Below are positions 26,844-38,321 of a stretch of 64,000 nucleotides of DNA, in pieces (the stretch's first letter is position 1; each line of letters starts with the position of its first letter). Position numbers and translations under genes: made by a program. The stretch is from positions 1-64,000 of the forward strand of contig NZ_JAGPWC010000009.1 in assembly GCF_018119405.1 (NCBI RefSeq), given 5' to 3'. The stretch comes from Massilia sp. ST3. GTDB taxonomy: Bacteria; Pseudomonadota; Gammaproteobacteria; Burkholderiales; Burkholderiaceae_D. The notes below the pieces were generated by a model, which had not been told where the DNA came from, searched no databases, and was given only the letters and a program-made list of their open reading frames with translations.

Positions 26844-28181
26844 CTAGAACAGCCGCACCAGGTCATTGAAGACGGCGAGCGCCATCAGCATGAGCAGCAG
26901 GCCGACCCCGGCGCGCTGCGCGAATTCTCCGACACGCGCAGGAAGGGGACGCCCGGTCAAAACTTCCAGCGAATAATACAGTAAATGGCCACCATCCAGA
27001 ACTGGAATTGGTAACAAATTCATTACTCCTAAGCTGATACTAATAAAGGCGATGAACTGCAAATAGCTCACCAGGCCGATACGCGCGGTCTGCCCCGCAT
27101 AATCGGCGATGGTGATCGGGCCGGTCACGTTCTTCCACGAGGCTTCGCCGGTGATCATCTTGCCGATCATCTTGAGCGTCATGACGCTGGTTTCCCAGGT
27201 GCGCGCGGCGCCCTTGGCCACCGCCTCGAAGGGACCGGAGGACACGGTCACCATCTCGGGCGCCTGGGCCACCATCACCTTGATCATGCCGCGGCCACTG
27301 GGGTCGCGCTCCGGGGTCAGGCTGAGATTCACCTTGCCCTGCCCGCGCTGGACTTCCAGCGCCAGCGCGCGGCCGGGCGCGGCGCGCACCGCCTCGATGA
27401 AGGCGATGCCGTCGGCCATGGCCTGGCCGTCGGCGCGCAGCACCACGTCGCCCGGCTGGAGGCCGGCGCGCTCCCCTGCCCCGCCGGCCAGCACCTTGTC
27501 GACCCTAGCCTGCGGACGCCACAGGTCCAGGCCCAATCCGCCGAGCACGTCGCCTTCGACGTCCAGCCTGGCGACGGCGGCGCGCGGGATGGTCGCGCCG
27601 TAGGCGCCGCCATGCTGCCCGCGCAGCTCGAGGCGCGCCTCGTGCTTCTCGATGGCCGCCTGCAGCACCTGCCAGCGCAGTTCGGTCCAGGACGCGACCG
27701 GGGCGCCGTTCACCGCGACCACCGTATCGCCGCCGCGCACGCCGGCCTGGTAGGCCGCCGAATGCTCGGGCAAGGCGCGCAGGCGCGCCGAGGGTTCCTC
27801 GACGCCGTGCATGAAGAGGATGGCCATCAGGCCGATCGCGAGCAGGAAGTTGGCCACGGGGCCGGCGGCCACGATGGCGATGCGGCGCCACACGCTCTGG
27901 CGCGTGAACTCGCGGTCCCATTCCGACTCGTCCTTGGGGGCGGTCTCGGGATCGCGGCTGTCGAGCATCTTGACGTAGCCGCCCAGCGGCAGCGCCGACA
28001 CCGCCCATTCGGTCTGGTCCTTGCCGAAGCGGCGCGACCAGACCACGCGGCCCATGCCGACCGAGAAGCGCAGCACCTTCACGCCGCACCAGCGCGCGAC
28101 CAGGTAGTGGCCCAGCTCATGGATGATGATGAGAGGACCGAGGGCCAGCACGAAGGCCAGCACCGTCACCAGCAGGTTCAT
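26844..28181 (-). CDS. rseP: Site-2 intramembrane metalloprotease RseP
   Basis: The protein has 445 residues. RseP makes the second cut in anti-sigma factor RseA during the envelope stress response. The zinc motif HELGHYLVARW is at about residues 21-31 in the first helix. Two PDZ domains lie in the periplasmic middle part (about 120-300). The third catalytic element is NLLPIPVLDGGHLLYY near 390. The stop of dxr lies three bases upstream of the start. Confidence 0.96.
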   Translation of the reverse strand: MNLLVTVLAFVLALGPLIIIHELGHYLVARWCGVKVLRFSVGMGRVVWSRRFGKDQTEWAVSALPLGGYVKMLDSRDPETAPKDESEWDREFTRQSVWRRIAIVAAGPVANFLLAIGLMAILFMHGVEEPSARLRALPEHSAAYQAGVRGGDTVVAVNGAPVASWTELRWQVLQAAIEKHEARLELRGQHGGAYGATIPRAAVARLDVEGDVLGGLGLDLWRPQARVDKVLAGGAGERAGLQPGDVVLRADGQAMADGIAFIEAVRAAPGRALALEVQRGQGKVNLSLTPERDPSGRGMIKVMVAQAPEMVTVSSGPFEAVAKGAARTWETSVMTLKMIGKMITGEASWKNVTGPITIADYAGQTARIGLVSYLQFIAFISISLGVMNLLPIPVLDGGHLLYYSLEVLTGRPLPARVGEFAQRAGVGLLLMLMALAVFNDLVRLF

Positions 28182-28184
28182 GGC

Positions 28185-29360
28185 TTATCCCCGCAGGCGC
28201 GCGATGGCCTGGTTGGCCGCGGCGCGCGCGCGCGCGTCCTGGGCCAGCACCGCCTCGATCGAGGGCGCCGGGCCGTGCTCCACCTCGTCCATCACTTGGC
28301 GGATGACGCGGTCGATGTCGCGGAAACCGATGGCGCGGTCGAGGAAGGCCTGCACCGCCACTTCGTTGGCGGCGTTCAGCAGCGCAGGCGACGTGCCGCC
28401 CGCACGCAGGGCGTCGAAGGCCAGCGCCAGGCAGGGAAAGCGTGCGAAATCCGGCCGGTGGAACTGGAGCGCGGCCATGCTGGTCAGGTCCAGCTGGGGC
28501 ACCCCTGAATCGATCCGCTCCGGGAAGGCCAGCGCATGCGCGATCGGGGTGCGCATGTCAGGGTTGCCCAGCTGGGCCAGCACCGAACCGTCGACATAGG
28601 ACACCATCGAATGGATCACGCTTTGCGGGTGGATCACGACCTCGATCAGGTCGGCGGGGGCGCCGAACAGCCAGTGGGCCTCGATCACTTCCAGGCCCTT
28701 GTTCATCATGGTGGCGGAGTCCACCGAGATCTTGCGGCCCATGACCCAGTTCGGGTGCTTGCAGGCCTCGTCTGGAGTGACGTCGCCGAGGGTCTCGACG
28801 GCGCGGTTCAGGAAGGGGCCGCCCGAGGCGGTCAGCAGGATCTTGGCGACGCCGGCCGCTTCGGGCGAGCGGCTGTAGTGCTGGGGCAGCGACTGGAAGA
28901 TCGCATTGTGCTCGCTGTCGATCGGCAGCAGGGTCGCCTTGTGTTCCTTGACGGCGTCCATGAACAGCTGACCCGACATGACCAGGGCTTCCTTGTTGGC
29001 CAGCAGGACCTTCTTGCCGGCGCGCGCGGCGGCCAGGGTGGGCGCCAGGCCGGCGGCGCCGACGATGGCGGCCATCACGGCGTCGACCTCCGCGCTGGAG
29101 GCGATGTCGCACAGGGCCTGTTCGCCGTGCTCGACCGAGATGCCGAGGCCGGCGACCAGGCCGGCCAGCTGGGCGGCCGCTTCGGGCGTGCCGACCACGG
29201 CGCGCTGCGGACGGTGGACGCGGCAGGCCTGCGCCAGCTCCTCGACGCGGCTGTGGGCGCTGAGCGCGTAGACGCGGTAGCGGTCCGGATGGCGCGCGAG
29301 GACGTCGAGGGTCGAGGCGCCGATGGAGCCCGTGGCGCCCAGGATGGTAATGCGTTGCAT
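28185..29360 (-). CDS. dxr: 1-deoxy-D-xylulose-5-phosphate reductoisomerase
   Basis: From ATG 29360 the protein has 391 residues. It makes 2-C-methyl-D-erythritol 4-phosphate, the committed step of the non-mevalonate isoprenoid pathway, with NADPH and a divalent metal. The NADPH-binding loop [20 protein letters not shown] opens the protein. The metal-site acidic cluster and substrate loop are in [13 protein letters not shown] and [27 protein letters not shown] is the mid-protein signature. The upstream extension of the frame overlaps cdsA and is not used. Confidence 0.97.
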   Translation of the reverse strand: MQRITILGATGSIGASTLDVLARHPDRYRVYALSAHSRVEELAQACRVHRPQRAVVGTPEAAAQLAGLVAGLGISVEHGEQALCDIASSAEVDAVMAAIVGAAGLAPTLAAARAGKKVLLANKEALVMSGQLFMDAVKEHKATLLPIDSEHNAIFQSLPQHYSRSPEAAGVAKILLTASGGPFLNRAVETLGDVTPDEACKHPNWVMGRKISVDSATMMNKGLEVIEAHWLFGAPADLIEVVIHPQSVIHSMVSYVDGSVLAQLGNPDMRTPIAHALAFPERIDSGVPQLDLTSMAALQFHRPDFARFPCLALAFDALRAGGTSPALLNAANEVAVQAFLDRAIGFRDIDRVIRQVMDEVEHGPAPSIEAVLAQDARARAAANQAIARLRG

Positions 29361-29374
29361 GATCTTGCTTCCTT

Positions 29375-30213
29375 CTAGAGCCAGGCGCCGATCAGGGCAG
29401 CCAAAGGCAGGACCGGGACGAGCGCGTCGATCCGGTCCAGTACGCCGCCGTGGCCGGGCAGCAGCTTGCTGCTGTCCTTCATGCCGGCGCGGCGCTTGAG
29501 CTGGGATTCGAACAGGTCGCCGACCACGCTGGCCGCGACGATGAGGATGAGTACGGCGAACATGCCGAGCCAGCCGAGGCCGGCCTGCACGCGCACCGCG
29601 AAGGTGTCGGCGAAAGCCTCGCCGCCGAACAGCACGGTGAGCGTGGCGATGAGCAGCACGGCGATGCAGCCGCCGATGGCGCCTTCCCAGGACTTGCCCG
29701 GCGAGATCGACGGCGCCAGCTTGCGCTTGCCGAAGGCCTTGCCCGAGAAGTAGGCGAAGACGTCGGCCGCCCAGACGATGGCCATCACCGACAGCAGGTA
29801 GAGCGCGGAGTGCTGGAACATGGTGACGATGGCCGCGAAGCAGGCCACTACCGAGATCGCATAGATCAGGCTGAGCGTGGTGTTGGCGGTGCTGGCCAGC
29901 GGCGGCAGGCCGAGCTTGAGCGAGGGCGCGAAGCGCAGCGCCCACAGCAGCACGCCGATGGCGAACCAGAAGGTCGGCGCACTGCCCGAGGGCGCCAGGA
30001 AGAAGGCGTAGGCGAAGGCCGCGGTCCAGAACAGGGCGATCAGGGCCGCGCGCTTGGCGCTGGCGGCCGGGTTGAACAGGCGGAAGGCTTCCCAGACCGC
30101 CGCGCCGAAGAACAGCGAGGCCACCACCGCGAACGCCGTGAAGTTATTGGAATACAGGACCGGCAGCAGCACTGCCAGCAAAACGAGCGCGGTGAGGATC
30201 CGGGTTATCAGCA

Positions 30214-30214
<1 letters not shown>
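29375..30214 (-). CDS. cdsA: Phosphatidate cytidylyltransferase
   Basis: From the ATG ending at 30214 the protein has 279 residues. It makes CDP-diacylglycerol from phosphatidate and CTP at the inner membrane, the branch point to all phospholipids. Most of the protein is hydrophobic, with about eight helices. The family signature lies in the last third: [15 protein letters not shown] then the C-terminal [18 protein letters not shown] and [14 protein letters not shown]. The start overlaps the last base of the uppS stop (TGATG). Confidence 0.96.
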
Positions 30215-30966
<752 letters not shown>

Positions 30967-31050
30967 TACTTCCAGAGAACTGCGTCCAGAGAGCTGCGAT
31001 CAGCGGATGACAAATCGCCAGTCGGACAAATTGACAATCATAAGGGACAC

Positions 31051-31083
31051 GGACCGGCCGCGGCAAGCTGCCGGGGCCGGTCC
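31051..31083 (-). terminator. Strong GC hairpin after frr (possible terminator)
   Basis: GGACCGGCC and GGCCGGTCC pair with further GCGGCA/TGCCG pairing, giving a stem of about 14 bp. It lies 25 bp past the frr stop. The T-run downstream on the minus strand is poor, so it may be only a pause or a partial terminator before uppS. Confidence 0.45.
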
Positions 31084-31107
31084 GCTGGAACCGTCATGAC
31101 GCCGTAT

Positions 31108-31668
31108 TTACACGGTCATGATGTCTTTTTCTTTTTCCTGCAGCAGCTTGTCGATCTCGGCCACGAACTTGTCGGTCAGCTTCTGGATCTCGTCCGACGA
31201 GCGGCGCTCGTCGTCTTCCGACGCGGTCTTGTCCTTGACCATCTTCTTGAGCGCCTCGTTGGCGTCGCGGCGGATGTTGCGCACGGCGATCTTGGCGTCT
31301 TCGCCCTCGGTCTTGGTCAGCTTGACCATTTCCTTGCGGCGCTCTTCGGTCAGCGGCGGGGTCGGCACGCGGATGGTGTCGCCCTGGGCGGACGGGTTCA
31401 GGCCCAGGTCGGAGTCGCGGATCGCCTTCTCGATGGTGTTGGCCATCTTCTTCTCGAACGGCGTTACGCCGATGGTGCGGGCGTCGATCAGGGTCAGGTT
31501 GGCGACCTGCGACAGCGGGGTCGGCGAACCGTAGTACTCGACCATGACGGAATCGAGGATGCCGGCGTGGGCGCGGCCGGTACGGACCTTGGCCAGGTTG
31601 GCCTTCAGGGTCTCGATGGACTTGGTCATGCGATCCTGGGCGTTCTTCTTGACGTCAGCTAAGGACAT
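31108..31668 (-). CDS. frr: Ribosome recycling factor
   Basis: From ATG 31668 the protein has 186 residues, one more than the E. coli protein. AGGAG lies upstream at good spacing, which decides this start over the ATG 12 codons earlier. It separates ribosomal subunits after termination with EF-G. The family pattern is present: [34 protein letters not shown] and the C-terminal triple-helix bundle with KMVKDK and [17 protein letters not shown]. It lies 43 bp after pyrH. Confidence 0.97.
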   Translation of the reverse strand: MSLADVKKNAQDRMTKSIETLKANLAKVRTGRAHAGILDSVMVEYYGSPTPLSQVANLTLIDARTIGVTPFEKKMANTIEKAIRDSDLGLNPSAQGDTIRVPTPPLTEERRKEMVKLTKTEGEDAKIAVRNIRRDANEALKKMVKDKTASEDDERRSSDEIQKLTDKFVAEIDKLLQEKEKDIMTV

Positions 31669-31711
31669 GCTGCTCTCCTGTTCTTCTTGATTCGGGTTGT
31701 TCAACTAAAAC

Positions 31712-32428
31712 TCAAACGTGTACCAGTGTACCTTCGTCTTCGCCCATGATCACGGCTTTCAGCGCGCCCGGCTTGACGATGGAGAACACCTTGATCGGCA
31801 GCTTCTGGTCGCGGCACAGGGCGAATGCCGTGGCATCCATCACCTGCAGGTGCTTGGCGATCGCTTCGTCGAAGGAAATCGACTCGTAGCGGGTGGCGTG
31901 CGGATCCTTCTTGGGGTCGGCGCTGTAGACGCCGTCGACCTTGGTTGCCTTGAGGACGATCTCGGCCGAGATTTCCGAACCGCGCAGCGCGGCCGCGGTA
32001 TCGGTGGTGAAGAAGGGGTTGCCGGTGCCGGCGGCGAACACGACGACCTTGCCCTCTTCCAGGTACTGCAGCGCCTTCGGGCGCACGTAGGGCTCGACCA
32101 CCTGCTCGATGCTGATGGCGGACATGACGCGCGCGGTGATGCCGACATGGCGCATGGCGTCGGCCAGGGCCAAGGCGTTCATGACGGTGGCCAGCATGCC
32201 CATGTAGTCCGCGGTGGCGCGGTCCATGCCCTGGGCGCCCGGGGCCACGCCGCGGAAGATGTTGCCGCCGCCGATCACGACCGCCACCTGCACGCCCAGC
32301 TTCGCCACTTCCGCCACGTCCGCCACCATGCGGTCGATGGTCGCGCGGTTGATGCCGAACGCATCGTCGCCCATCAGCGCTTCGCCAGACAGTTTCAGAA
32401 GGACTCGTTGGTAGGCTGGTTTTGTCAT
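31712..32428 (-). CDS. pyrH: UMP kinase
   Basis: The protein has 238 residues and belongs to the amino-acid-kinase fold. It phosphorylates UMP in pyrimidine nucleotide synthesis. [18 protein letters not shown] is the N-terminal phosphate-binding segment. [13 protein letters not shown] is the second glycine loop, and [20 protein letters not shown] is the UMP/hexamer region. The 321-bp gap to tsf contains a terminator and a dispersed repeat, so pyrH-frr probably has its own promoter there. Confidence 0.97.
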   Translation of the reverse strand: MTKPAYQRVLLKLSGEALMGDDAFGINRATIDRMVADVAEVAKLGVQVAVVIGGGNIFRGVAPGAQGMDRATADYMGMLATVMNALALADAMRHVGITARVMSAISIEQVVEPYVRPKALQYLEEGKVVVFAAGTGNPFFTTDTAAALRGSEISAEIVLKATKVDGVYSADPKKDPHATRYESISFDEAIAKHLQVMDATAFALCRDQKLPIKVFSIVKPGALKAVIMGEDEGTLVHV

Positions 32429-32552
32429 GATGAAGCGGCTCCTATGTGATGTTTCGAATTCGGTTCCGACCGGCGCTTCGTGGGCGGCGGTCTCATCTGT
32501 GGGTGCGACAGATGGCTGGGGGCGCTACGCGTGCTGCGCTGCGGGTTTGCAT

Positions 32553-32669
32553 GCAAACTTGGGTCCCCGCCTGCGCGGGGGTGACGTGCTGCAGGAGCGG
32601 GCCAGAGGCGCCATTCCACGAGTCAGCTTTAAGACCGTCACCCCCGCGCAGGCGGGGGACCAAGTTCGC
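32553..32669. repeat. Inverted repeat, family 2, in the tsf-pyrH gap
   Basis: The left arm is GCAAACTTGGGTCCCCGCC followed by TGCGCGGGGGTGACG; the right arm CGTCACCCCCGCGCAGG followed by CGGGGGACCAAGTTCGC. The arms are about 35 bp each, separated by about 48 bp. Related units are at 47157-47242 and 55771-55876. No gene is seen in 32429-32749. Confidence 0.75.
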
Positions 32670-32718
32670 CGCGCCGCCAGCTCACGCCAGCGGCCACGCA
32701 CACAAACCCTTCCCCCTT

Positions 32719-32743
32719 AAAAAAACGGGCCTTGCGGCCCGCT
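32719..32743 (-). terminator. Rho-independent terminator of tsf
   Basis: On the minus strand a CGGGCC/GGCCCG stem with a short GCAA loop runs directly into seven T residues. It starts 7 bp after the tsf stop codon. Confidence 0.85.
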
Positions 32744-32749
32744 TTCACA

Positions 32750-33658
32750 TTACTGCTTGTTAGCAGCCATCTGTGCTGCAACTTCAGCTGCGAAGTCGTC
32801 GACCTTCTTCTCGATGCCCTCGCCCACCACGTACATGGTGAATGCCTTCACGGTGGTGTTGGCGGCCTTCAGCATCTGCTCGATCGACTGCTTGTCGTTC
32901 TTCACGAACGCCTGGTTCAGCAGCGACACTTCTTTCAGGTACTTCTGCACCGAACCGTCGATACGCTTGGCGACGATCTCGGCCGATTGCGGCTGCTTGC
33001 CTTCGGCGACGGCCTTGTCGGCGTCTTCCTTGGCTTTCAGTTCAGCAACCGAACGCTCTTTCTCGATCAGTTCAGCAGGCACTTGCTCCGACGACAGAGC
33101 GACCGGCTTCATCGCGGCGATGTGCATCGCCACGTCCTTGCCGACCTGCTCGTCGCCGCCTTCGAACTCGACCATCACGCCGATGCGCGAGCCGTGCAGG
33201 TAGGAAGCCAGCTTGCCGGTGGTTTCGAAGCGCTGGAAGCGGCGCACGGTCATATTCTCGCCGATTTTACCGATCAGTGCCGTACGCACGTCGTCGAAGG
33301 TCTTGCCTTCGTGTTCGATCTTCGCCAGGGCGTCGACGTCGGCCGGGTTTTTCTCGGCGACCAGGCGGGCTGCCAGGTTGGCCATGGCCAGGAAGTCGTC
33401 GTTCTTGGCGACGAAGTCGGTTTCGCTGTTGATTTCGACCAGCGCGCCGACGTTGCCGGCGATGTAAGCCGCCACCACGCCTTCGGCGGTGATGCGCGAG
33501 GCTGCCTTCGATGCCTTGCCGCCCAGCTTGACGCGCAGGATCTCTTCCGCGCGCGCCATGTCGCCATCGGCCTCGGTCAGTGCTTTCTTGCACTCCATCA
33601 TCGGTGCGTCGGTCTTGGAGCGCAGTTCGCCCACCATCGCTGCAGTAATCGCTGCCAT
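32750..33658 (-). CDS. tsf: Elongation factor Ts
   Basis: The protein has 302 residues. It exchanges GDP for GTP on EF-Tu. The N-terminal UBA-like helix bundle opens with [20 protein letters not shown] and [15 protein letters not shown]. The conserved core motif reads [15 protein letters not shown] at about 75-90, in the EF-Tu contact region. It follows rpsB after a 148-bp gap that holds two hairpins. Confidence 0.97.
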   Translation of the reverse strand: MAAITAAMVGELRSKTDAPMMECKKALTEADGDMARAEEILRVKLGGKASKAASRITAEGVVAAYIAGNVGALVEINSETDFVAKNDDFLAMANLAARLVAEKNPADVDALAKIEHEGKTFDDVRTALIGKIGENMTVRRFQRFETTGKLASYLHGSRIGVMVEFEGGDEQVGKDVAMHIAAMKPVALSSEQVPAELIEKERSVAELKAKEDADKAVAEGKQPQSAEIVAKRIDGSVQKYLKEVSLLNQAFVKNDKQSIEQMLKAANTTVKAFTMYVVGEGIEKKVDDFAAEVAAQMAANKQ

Positions 33659-33737
33659 GTGTATTCTCCTAAATGTTGGTCCAGTGCACGGATGTCAGCG
33701 ACACCCGCGCGATATATTTCTGCTAAAACTTTTGCTT

Positions 33738-33800
33738 AAAAAAAGGGGGGCACGTGGTACGGCTCCCCCTTTCTACTGCAGGCAGGCCGCGCGGCCTGCC
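33738..33800 (-). terminator. Two hairpins with T-run between rpsB and tsf
   Basis: Just after the rpsB stop a perfect 20-bp palindrome (GGCAGGCCGCGCGGCCTGCC, 33781-33800) is followed on the minus strand by a GGGGGAGCC/GTGCCCCCC hairpin that ends in seven T residues (33738-33770). This is a good rho-independent terminator. Because tsf lies only 80 bp further on, it probably works as a partial terminator that lowers tsf relative to rpsB. Confidence 0.8.
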
Positions 33801-33806
33801 GTCAAA

Positions 33807-34556
33807 TTATGCCTGCTCGGAAACTTCGACGAAGTCGTCGCCGCCGGCCTTGACCATCTCAACGACTTCGTTGGTGGCGTTGGCGCGGCCTTCCAGGATC
33901 GCATCGGCGACGCCGCGTGCATACAGGGTGATGGCCTTCGACGAGTCGTCGTTACCCGGGATGATGTGGGTAACGCCTTCCGGCGAGTGGTTGGTGTCGA
34001 CGATGCCGATGACCGGGATGCCCAGCTTGCCGGCTTCGGTCACGGTGCCCTTGTGGTAGCCGACGTCGACGACGAAGATCGCGTCAGGCACGCCGCCCAG
34101 GTCCTTGATGCCGCCGATCGACTTCTGCAGCTTGACCAGTTCGCGCGAGAACATCAGCGCTTCTTTCTTCGACATCTTCTCGACCGAACCGTCTTCGATC
34201 GCGGCTTCCATGTCCTTCAGGCGCTTGATCGAGGTCTTGATGGTCTTGAAGTTGGTCAGCATGCCGCCCAGCCAGCGCTGGTCGACGTAAGGCACGCCTG
34301 CGCGCTGGGCTTCAGCGGCGATGATGTCGCGCGCCTGGCGTTTGGTGCCCACCATCAGGATGGTGCCGCGGTTGGCAGCGATCTGCTTCACCGTCTTCAT
34401 GGCTTCCTGATACATCCCCATGGTTTTTTCCAGGTTGATGATGTGGATCTTGTTGCGGTGACCGAAGATGAACGGCGCCATTTTCGGGTTCCAGAAACGG
34501 GTCTGGTGGCCGAAGTGAACACCGGCTTCCAGCATTTCGCGCATAGTAACGGACAT
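33807..34556 (-). CDS. rpsB: 30S ribosomal protein S2
   Basis: From ATG 34556 ([10 protein letters not shown]) the protein has 249 residues, the usual bacterial S2 length. GGAG lies nine bases upstream; the upstream in-frame ATG at 34634 would add unrelated residues. The S2 signatures are visible: [19 protein letters not shown] near the start, [17 protein letters not shown] in the middle and [21 protein letters not shown] in the C-terminal half. It is the first gene of the leftward cluster. Confidence 0.98.
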   Translation of the reverse strand: MSVTMREMLEAGVHFGHQTRFWNPKMAPFIFGHRNKIHIINLEKTMGMYQEAMKTVKQIAANRGTILMVGTKRQARDIIAAEAQRAGVPYVDQRWLGGMLTNFKTIKTSIKRLKDMEAAIEDGSVEKMSKKEALMFSRELVKLQKSIGGIKDLGGVPDAIFVVDVGYHKGTVTEAGKLGIPVIGIVDTNHSPEGVTHIIPGNDDSSKAITLYARGVADAILEGRANATNEVVEMVKAGGDDFVEVSEQA

Positions 34557-34643
34557 GTAATTCTCCAGGGTTAAGTCTTGAATGCGGCCAGTCACCTTGT
34601 CGGCACCCTTTGGCGGCCACACTCGCGATTTCAAGTAAATTCG

Positions 34644-34665
34644 GTAAAAACAGGACTGTTTTTAC
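34644..34665. promoter_or_regulatory. Perfect 22-bp inverted repeat upstream of rpsB
   Basis: GTAAAAACAG-GA-CTGTTTTTAC is perfectly symmetrical. It lies 88 bp upstream of rpsB and about 205 bp upstream of map. It could be an operator, or a hairpin in the rpsB leader RNA (S2 is known to control its own operon through leader RNA). Which of these is true cannot be seen. Confidence 0.5.
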
Positions 34666-34792
34666 AACATTGCTCGATACGAATACGAGCAACCCGAGAT
34701 TCTAGCCGGATTTGGTCCGTTTTTCAAGCGTGCGCTCACCCTTTCCCTTCCCTTGCCCCTGGAGGGCCGTCACGAGGCTGGGCCACATCCTT

Positions 34793-34798
34793 TATAAT
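34793..34798 (+). promoter_or_regulatory. Candidate -10 box of the map promoter
   Basis: A consensus TATAAT stands 73 bp upstream of the map ATG on the plus strand. The -35 region is poor. It is the best promoter candidate in the 314-bp gap between the divergent rpsB and map genes. Confidence 0.45.
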
Positions 34799-34870
34799 GG
34801 AGCGATATCGCCTGGACATGCTTCCGGGCTTCACTGTTTTCAGGACCGATTCCAAGAACCGATTCCATCT

Positions 34871-35707
34871 ATGTCCATTTCCATCAAGACCCCGGAAGAA
34901 ATCGAAGGCATGCGCCTGGCCGGCCGCCTCGGCGCCGAAGTGCTCGACTACCTCACCCCCTTCGTCAAGCCGGGCGTGAGCACCGGCGAGCTCGACCGCC
35001 TGGCCCACGAATACATGCTCAACGTGCAGGGCACCACCCCGGCCCCGCTGAACTACGCCCCGCCGGGCTACACCCCCTACCCGAAGTCGATCTGCACCTC
35101 GGTCAACGACGTGATCTGCCACGGCATCCCGGGCGACAAGGTGCTCAAGAACGGCGACGTGCTGAACATCGACGTCACCGTCATCAAGGACGGTTTCCAC
35201 GGCGACAACAGCCGCATGTTCTACATCGGCGAACCCTCGATCCTGGCGCGCCGCCTGTCGGAAGTGACCTATGAATGCATGTGGCTGGGCATCGCCAAGG
35301 TCAGGCCGGGCGCGCACCTGGGCGACATCGGCCACGTGATCCAGCAGCACGCCGAAAAGCACGGCTACAGCGTGGTGCGCGAATTCTGCGGCCACGGCAT
35401 CGGCCGCGTGTTCCACGAGGAGCCGCAGGTGCTGCATTACGGCCGCCCGGGCACCCTCGACAGGCTCGAAGCGGGCATGATCTTCACCATCGAGCCGATG
35501 ATCAATGCCGGCCGCCGCGAGATCAAGGAAATGCAGGACGGCTGGACCATCAAGACCAAGGACCGCAGCCTGTCGGCCCAGTGGGAGCACACGGTGCTGG
35601 TCACCGAGACCGGCTTCGAGATCCTGACCCAGTCGGCCGGCACCCCGCCGCCGCCCGCCATCGTGCTGCCGCTGATCGGCCAGGCCGCCGCCACCGCGGA
35701 AGCCTGA
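34871..35707 (+). CDS. map: Type I methionine aminopeptidase
   Basis: From ATG 34871 the protein has 278 residues. It removes the initiator methionine from new proteins. The metal ligands sit in the usual places: NIDVTVIKDGFHGDNSRMFY gives two Asp residues, GHGIGRVFHEEPQVLHYG gives a His, MIFTIEPM gives a Glu, and QWEHTVLVTETG gives the last Glu. The N-terminal ISIKTPEEIEGMRLAGRL is typical. The longer open frame upstream (from 34712) has no family match and was not used. glnD starts 9 bp after the stop. Confidence 0.97.
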   Translation: MSISIKTPEEIEGMRLAGRLGAEVLDYLTPFVKPGVSTGELDRLAHEYMLNVQGTTPAPLNYAPPGYTPYPKSICTSVNDVICHGIPGDKVLKNGDVLNIDVTVIKDGFHGDNSRMFYIGEPSILARRLSEVTYECMWLGIAKVRPGAHLGDIGHVIQQHAEKHGYSVVREFCGHGIGRVFHEEPQVLHYGRPGTLDRLEAGMIFTIEPMINAGRREIKEMQDGWTIKTKDRSLSAQWEHTVLVTETGFEILTQSAGTPPPPAIVLPLIGQAAATAEA

Positions 35708-35716
35708 GGAAGCGCC

Positions 35717-38299
35717 ATGGGACAGGCCGCCCAGCTGGATTCCGCGCGCAGCGAACTGCGCCAGCGGCTCAAGGCCGAACGGCAGGCCGTGTTCCAGGCC
35801 TTCGACGAGGACGGCAAGCCCGAGAAACTGCTGCGCAACCTGCGCCAGTGCGTCGATGGCGTGCTGGCCGACGCCTGGCGCGCGGCCGGCCTGCCGGCCA
35901 GCACCTCGCTGGTGGGCGTGGGCGGCTACGGCCGCGGCGAACTGTTCCCCTATTCCGACGTCGACCTGCTGATCCTGCTGGGGGCCCCGCCCGACGCCAT
36001 CACCCAGGCGCGCCTGGAGTCCCTGGTCCAATTGCTGTGGGACCTGGGCCTGGAAATCGGCCACAGCATCCGCACGGTGGACGAGTGCCTGGTGGAGTCG
36101 GGCGCCGACATCACGGTGCAAACCAGCCTGCTCGAGGCGCGCCTGGTCTGCGGCGACGCCTCCCTGTTCGACGAACTGCAGCGGCGCTACCGCGAAGCGA
36201 TGGACCCGCAAGCCTTCTTCCAGGCCAAGACGGCCGAGATGCGCCTGCGCCACGCCAAGTACGAATACACGGCCTTCGCGCTCGAGCCCAATGTCAAGGA
36301 GAGCCCGGGCGCCCTGCGCGACCTGCAGGTGATCCTGTGGGTGGCCAAGGCCGCCGGCCTGGCCGAGTCCTGGGGCCAGCTGGCCACGCGCGGCCTGATC
36401 ACGCGCATGGAAGCGCGCCAGCTGATGGAGAAGGAGCGCGCCTTCAAGGACATCCGCATCCGCCTGCACCTGCACACCAGGCGCCGCGAAGACCGCCTGG
36501 TGTTCGACGTCCAGACCGCGATCGCGAAGACCTTCGGGCTGAACTCCAGCGGCGACGGCCCCAACGCGCGGCGCGCCAGCGAATACCTGATGCAGCGCTA
36601 CTACTGGGCGGCCAAGACGGTCACCCAGCTCAACACCATCCTGCTGCAGGACATCGAGGCCCAGCTGTTCCCGCACCCGGTGCATGCGGTGCCGATCAAC
36701 GGGCGCTTCAACGAGGTCGGCGGCCTGATCGACATCGCGGCCGACGACACCTTCGAGCGCACGCCCTCGAGCGTGCTCGAGATCTTCGTGGCCATGACCG
36801 AGCGCCCCGACATCAAGGGCATGACGGCGCGCACCACGCGCGCCCTGTGGCATGCGCGCACCCGGATCGACTCGGCGTTCCGCGCCGACCCGGCCAACCG
36901 CGCCCTGTTCCTGCGCATCCTGCAGGCGCCCGTGGGCCTGGTGCACGCGCTGCGCCGCATGAACGAATTCGGCATCCTGGGCCGCTACCTGCCGGCCTTC
37001 CGCAAGATCGTCGGGCAGATGCAGCACGACCTGTTCCACGTCTACACGGTCGACCAGCACATCATGATGGTGGTGCGTAACCTGCGCCGCTTCACGATGC
37101 CCGAGCATGCCCACGAATACCCTTTCTGCAGCCAGCTGAGCGCGGATTTTCGCGACCGCTGGCTGCTGTACGTGGCCGCCCTGTTCCACGACATCGCCAA
37201 GGGCCGCGGCGGCGACCATTCCAAGCTGGGCATGGACGACGCCCGCCAGTTCTGCCGCGCGCACGGCCTCTCCGACGAAGACACCGAACTGGTGGTGTTC
37301 CTGGTCGAGCAGCACCTGACCATGTCCCAAGTGGCGCAGAAACAGGATTTATCGGACCCGGACGTGATCGCCGCCTTCGCGGCCCAGGTGCGTGACGAGC
37401 GCCACCTGACCGCCCTCTACCTGCTGACCGTGGCCGACATCCGCGGCACCAGTCCCAAGGTATGGAACGCCTGGAAGGGCAAGCTGCTCGAAGACCTGTA
37501 CAAGGTCACCCTGCGCGTGCTCGGCGGCGAACCCCATTCGGCCGACCGCGAACTGCGCACGCGCCAGAAGGAAGCGCTCGCCACCTTGCGCCTGTTCGGC
37601 CTGGCGGCCGACGCCCACGAGCCGCTGTGGCAGCAGCTCGACGTCGCCTACTTCCTGCGCCACGACGCCTCGGACATCGCCTGGCAGACCCGTGCCCTGC
37701 ACGACAAGGTCGACAGCGCCAAGCCGGTGGTGCGGGCGCGCCTGGCGCCGATCGGCGAGGGCCTGCAGGTGGCGGTCTACCTCAAGGACCAGCCCGACCT
37801 GTTCGCGCGCATCTGCAGCTACTTCGACCGCAAGAACTTCAGCATCCTGGACGCCAAGATCCACACCACGCGGCACGGCTATGCGCTGGACAGCTTCCTG
37901 GTCACGGCCGAGGGCTTCGAAGGCAGCTACCGCGACATCATCAGCCTGATCGAGCACGAGCTGTGCGCCCTCCTCCTCAGCCAGGAAGCGCTGCCGCCGC
38001 TGGCGCGCGGACGCCTGTCGCGCATGTCGCGCAGCTTCCCGATCACGCCGACCGTCGACGTGCGGCCGGACGAGCGCGGCCAGTTCCACGTGCTGTCGAT
38101 CGCCGCCAACGACCGCGTCGGCCTGCTGTACGCGATCGCCAGCGTACTGCAGCGCTACCGCATCAACCTGCACACCGCCAAGATCATGACCCTGGGCGAG
38201 CGCGTCGAGGACGTATTCCTGATCGACGGCGCCGCCCTGAACAACCCGCGCATCCAGGTCCAGCTCGAGACCGACCTGCTGGACGCGCTCAAGATTTAA
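35717..38299 (+). CDS. glnD: Bifunctional PII uridylyltransferase/uridylyl-removing enzyme
   Basis: The protein has 860 residues, the normal GlnD length. It adds UMP to PII when glutamine is low and removes it when glutamine is high. The nucleotidyltransferase domain has [20 protein letters not shown] near residues 75-95. The HD domain has [17 protein letters not shown] near 490. Two C-terminal ACT domains (about 680-760 and 795-855, with [15 protein letters not shown]) sense glutamine. It is co-directional with map and lies 9 bp after it. The stop is followed by a short T-rich stretch. Confidence 0.97.
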   Translation: MGQAAQLDSARSELRQRLKAERQAVFQAFDEDGKPEKLLRNLRQCVDGVLADAWRAAGLPASTSLVGVGGYGRGELFPYSDVDLLILLGAPPDAITQARLESLVQLLWDLGLEIGHSIRTVDECLVESGADITVQTSLLEARLVCGDASLFDELQRRYREAMDPQAFFQAKTAEMRLRHAKYEYTAFALEPNVKESPGALRDLQVILWVAKAAGLAESWGQLATRGLITRMEARQLMEKERAFKDIRIRLHLHTRRREDRLVFDVQTAIAKTFGLNSSGDGPNARRASEYLMQRYYWAAKTVTQLNTILLQDIEAQLFPHPVHAVPINGRFNEVGGLIDIAADDTFERTPSSVLEIFVAMTERPDIKGMTARTTRALWHARTRIDSAFRADPANRALFLRILQAPVGLVHALRRMNEFGILGRYLPAFRKIVGQMQHDLFHVYTVDQHIMMVVRNLRRFTMPEHAHEYPFCSQLSADFRDRWLLYVAALFHDIAKGRGGDHSKLGMDDARQFCRAHGLSDEDTELVVFLVEQHLTMSQVAQKQDLSDPDVIAAFAAQVRDERHLTALYLLTVADIRGTSPKVWNAWKGKLLEDLYKVTLRVLGGEPHSADRELRTRQKEALATLRLFGLAADAHEPLWQQLDVAYFLRHDASDIAWQTRALHDKVDSAKPVVRARLAPIGEGLQVAVYLKDQPDLFARICSYFDRKNFSILDAKIHTTRHGYALDSFLVTAEGFEGSYRDIISLIEHELCALLLSQEALPPLARGRLSRMSRSFPITPTVDVRPDERGQFHVLSIAANDRVGLLYAIASVLQRYRINLHTAKIMTLGERVEDVFLIDGAALNNPRIQVQLETDLLDALKI

Positions 38300-38321
38300 T
38301 CTTTTTTTTCAGTTCCGACCA

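Noticed and set aside
34736-37330. An 864-codon open frame on the minus strand opposite map and glnD
   Set aside because: Shadow of two certain genes; no ribosome site, no recognisable domain and low-complexity composition.
38291-38309. AAGATTTAATCTT followed by a T-run as a glnD terminator
   Set aside because: The stem is only about four to five AT pairs and the next gene starts 22 bp after the stop; too weak to call.
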